From positions 17,615 to 81,614 of the forward strand of contig ONTS01000007.1 in the NCBI GenBank assembly GCA_900320845.1: a stretch of 64,000 nt of DNA, in the 5' to 3' direction. The DNA comes from an uncultured Prevotellaceae bacterium (GTDB taxonomy: Bacteria > Bacteroidota > Bacteroidia > Bacteroidales > Bacteroidaceae). The notes below the pieces were generated by a model. It was not told where the DNA came from, searched no databases, and saw only the letters and a program-made list of their open reading frames with translations. Shown here piece after piece: positions 63,160 to 64,000 of the stretch. Positions within the stretch are counted from its first letter, which is position 1. Each line of letters begins with the position of its first letter. A program made the translations under genes and the position numbers.

Positions 63160-63191
63160 AAGGTCGGCATCCTCGAATGGATACCGACCTT
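63160..63191. terminator. terminator between convergent genes
   Basis: A 13-base stem with one mismatch (63160-63172 with 63179-63191) and a six-base loop. On the minus strand it is followed by TTTTTG, fitting termination of the lipoprotein gene at the right end. The plus-strand side has only AATTAG. Confidence 0.7.
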
Positions 63192-63237
63192 AATTAGTGT
63201 ATGTCTCAAAAAGTGTTAACGGACGCCAATAATATTA

Positions 63238-64000
63238 TTACTGGAACCAAGTGTCATTTACTGAAGGAGGTTGCCCCCCAAAATATACAACAGTCCTCTC
63301 ATGATATGGCATCGTTTGACACCAGTCGGGGCGTTCATTTCCTACGAAACCATGGATACGGTTGGCACGCATATCCCAGGAAAGGGTTACATAGTAAGGA
63401 GTAATACGCAAATAGTATGATTCCCTGTCGCCATGTAAATTATAACTATTTGTCTGGCCAGGGATAATAGAGTTAGGCCACATGGTGCGCGTCCAGTAAT
63501 AACCTTCGGCACCGACAAATTTATATTCTCCTTTATTGGCTTCGGCACCGACAAATTTATATTCTCCTTTATTGGCACTCCAATTAAAACCATTACTGTA
63601 TGTTCCCGGCGAATTACCCACATTGTGCATATAGCCCAACAGCGGCAGGAAGAAATAGTCGTCCTTATTGGCGGGAACACCATATTTCACATCAGCGACA
63701 GCACCTCCTGAGGCTTCGGCGGCAGGAACCTGGGCATCTTCGTTGTAGTGACGGAACATATAGTTGTTACCGGGCGACTGATAGCGCAGGTCGATGCCGT
63801 AAGCAGACATCGTAGTGCTGAACGGATGTCCCTCGGCTTCGATGACGGCCTTCTTTTTAATCCAGATACCGCCGCGGCAGAGTGTCGTATCGCCACGATA
63901 ACCGTCTATCTTCCATAGTGTGCTGTTATCCCGGTGAATATCTCCATACCGCAGATAATAGGTCATTTCGTTAGCTGAGGGCATCTTAAGAATGGAATTG
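63238..64000 (-). CDS. paralogue of the fimbrillin-like lipoprotein, C-terminal part
   Basis: The C-terminal ~254 residues of a surface protein whose 5' end is outside the window; the frame continues through the window edge (NSILKMPSANEMTYY). It matches the C-terminal domain of the protein at 32469: NEMTYYLRYGDIHRD against NEMTWYMMHGDVHYD, DYFFLPLLGY against KYFFLPLLGC, GYYWTRT against FYWTSTP, and WFQ at the end of both. The same FISUMP/C-type-lectin-like reading applies. It contains an exact 36-base tandem duplication giving ANKGEYKFVGAE twice. Confidence 0.8.
   Translation of the reverse strand, partial: NSILKMPSANEMTYYLRYGDIHRDNSTLWKIDGYRGDTTLCRGGIWIKKKAVIEAEGHPFSTTMSAYGIDLRYQSPGNNYMFRHYNEDAQVPAAEASGGAVADVKYGVPANKDDYFFLPLLGYMHNVGNSPGTYSNGFNWSANKGEYKFVGAEANKGEYKFVGAEGYYWTRTMWPNSIIPGQTNSYNLHGDRESYYLRITPYYVTLSWDMRANRIHGFVGNERPDWCQTMPYHERTVVYFGGQPPSVNDTWFQ
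63505..63576 (-). repeat. exact 36-base tandem duplication
   Basis: Bases 63505-63540 and 63541-63576 are identical, adjacent and in frame, adding 12 residues just before a conserved aromatic strand of the adhesin-like domain. There is no mismatch, so the event is recent or maintained. Confidence 0.95.

Overview
The window looks like a chromosomal segment from a Bacteroidales bacterium, most likely Prevotellaceae. Genes are preceded by the Bacteroidetes-type promoter (TTTG, about 19-20 bases, then TAnnTTTG) rather than by clear Shine-Dalgarno sites. The gene content also fits: PorX, a lipidated TamA (TamL), DUF5687, DUF3943, DUF4251, a DUF4922-like protein, a radical-SAM/lipoprotein cassette, and large secreted leucine-rich and fimbrillin-like proteins. 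No phage, insertion sequence, integrase or CRISPR array was seen. Most of the window is ordinary core genome with moderate G+C. Two A+T-richer stretches (about 25.9-29.5 kb and 31.8-34.7 kb) hold surface-protein genes.

Layout: 0-7 kb (+ strand) carries the end of an AI-2E family permease, ftsK, a lolA-like gene, a DUF5687 membrane protein and class I fumarase. 7-10 kb carries a secreted protein of unknown function, tRNA-Ser and tRNA-Glu, an M18 aminopeptidase, and tRNA-His on the other strand. 10-15.3 kb is a minus-strand operon, pdxA - flippase-like membrane protein - sigma-54 activator - lptE - TPR protein - secG; rlmN follows with its own promoter. 16.5-21.6 kb (+) is a three-gene unit: a glycosyltransferase, a fusion of a GalT/HIT-like domain with a SpoIID domain, and an AmpG-like permease. 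It suggests intracellular handling of peptidoglycan fragments. 21.7-25.9 kb holds rsmA, a DUF3943 gene, rsgA and frr.

25.9-34.5 kb holds a large leucine-rich secreted protein with an abnormal C-terminus, a Na/Pi cotransporter-PhoU protein carrying an OmpR/PhoB-type winged-helix DNA-binding domain at its C-terminus, and a small acidic Gly-rich protein upstream of a fimbrillin-like lipoprotein. After tRNA-Lys, 35-41.6 kb is an arginine-deiminase region: arcC and an ornithine carbamoyltransferase gene face a flavodiiron protein, a glutamate-semialdehyde dehydrogenase and arcA. Together these can take arginine to ornithine with ATP gain; the dehydrogenase would complete a route to glutamate if an ornithine aminotransferase is encoded elsewhere.

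42.8-52 kb is an envelope block: tamB, tamL, porX and a DUF4251 lipoprotein. 52-57 kb has a metal-efflux-type permease with a tandem CCCCH array, a peroxiredoxin, a gene remnant and an OPT transporter. 57-60.3 kb has an HD-domain protein and a secreted M6 metalloprotease. 60.3-63.1 kb is a radical SAM/SPASM enzyme flanked by three tiny lipoproteins sharing an LYGGP motif, followed by a VanX-like dipeptidase lipoprotein. The window ends inside a minus-strand paralogue of the 32.5 kb lipoprotein, which carries an exact in-frame 36-base tandem duplication.

The observations most worth follow-up are the transporter-PhoU-winged-helix fusion, the GalT/HIT-SpoIID fusion beside ampG, and the radical-SAM/LYGGP lipoprotein cassette.
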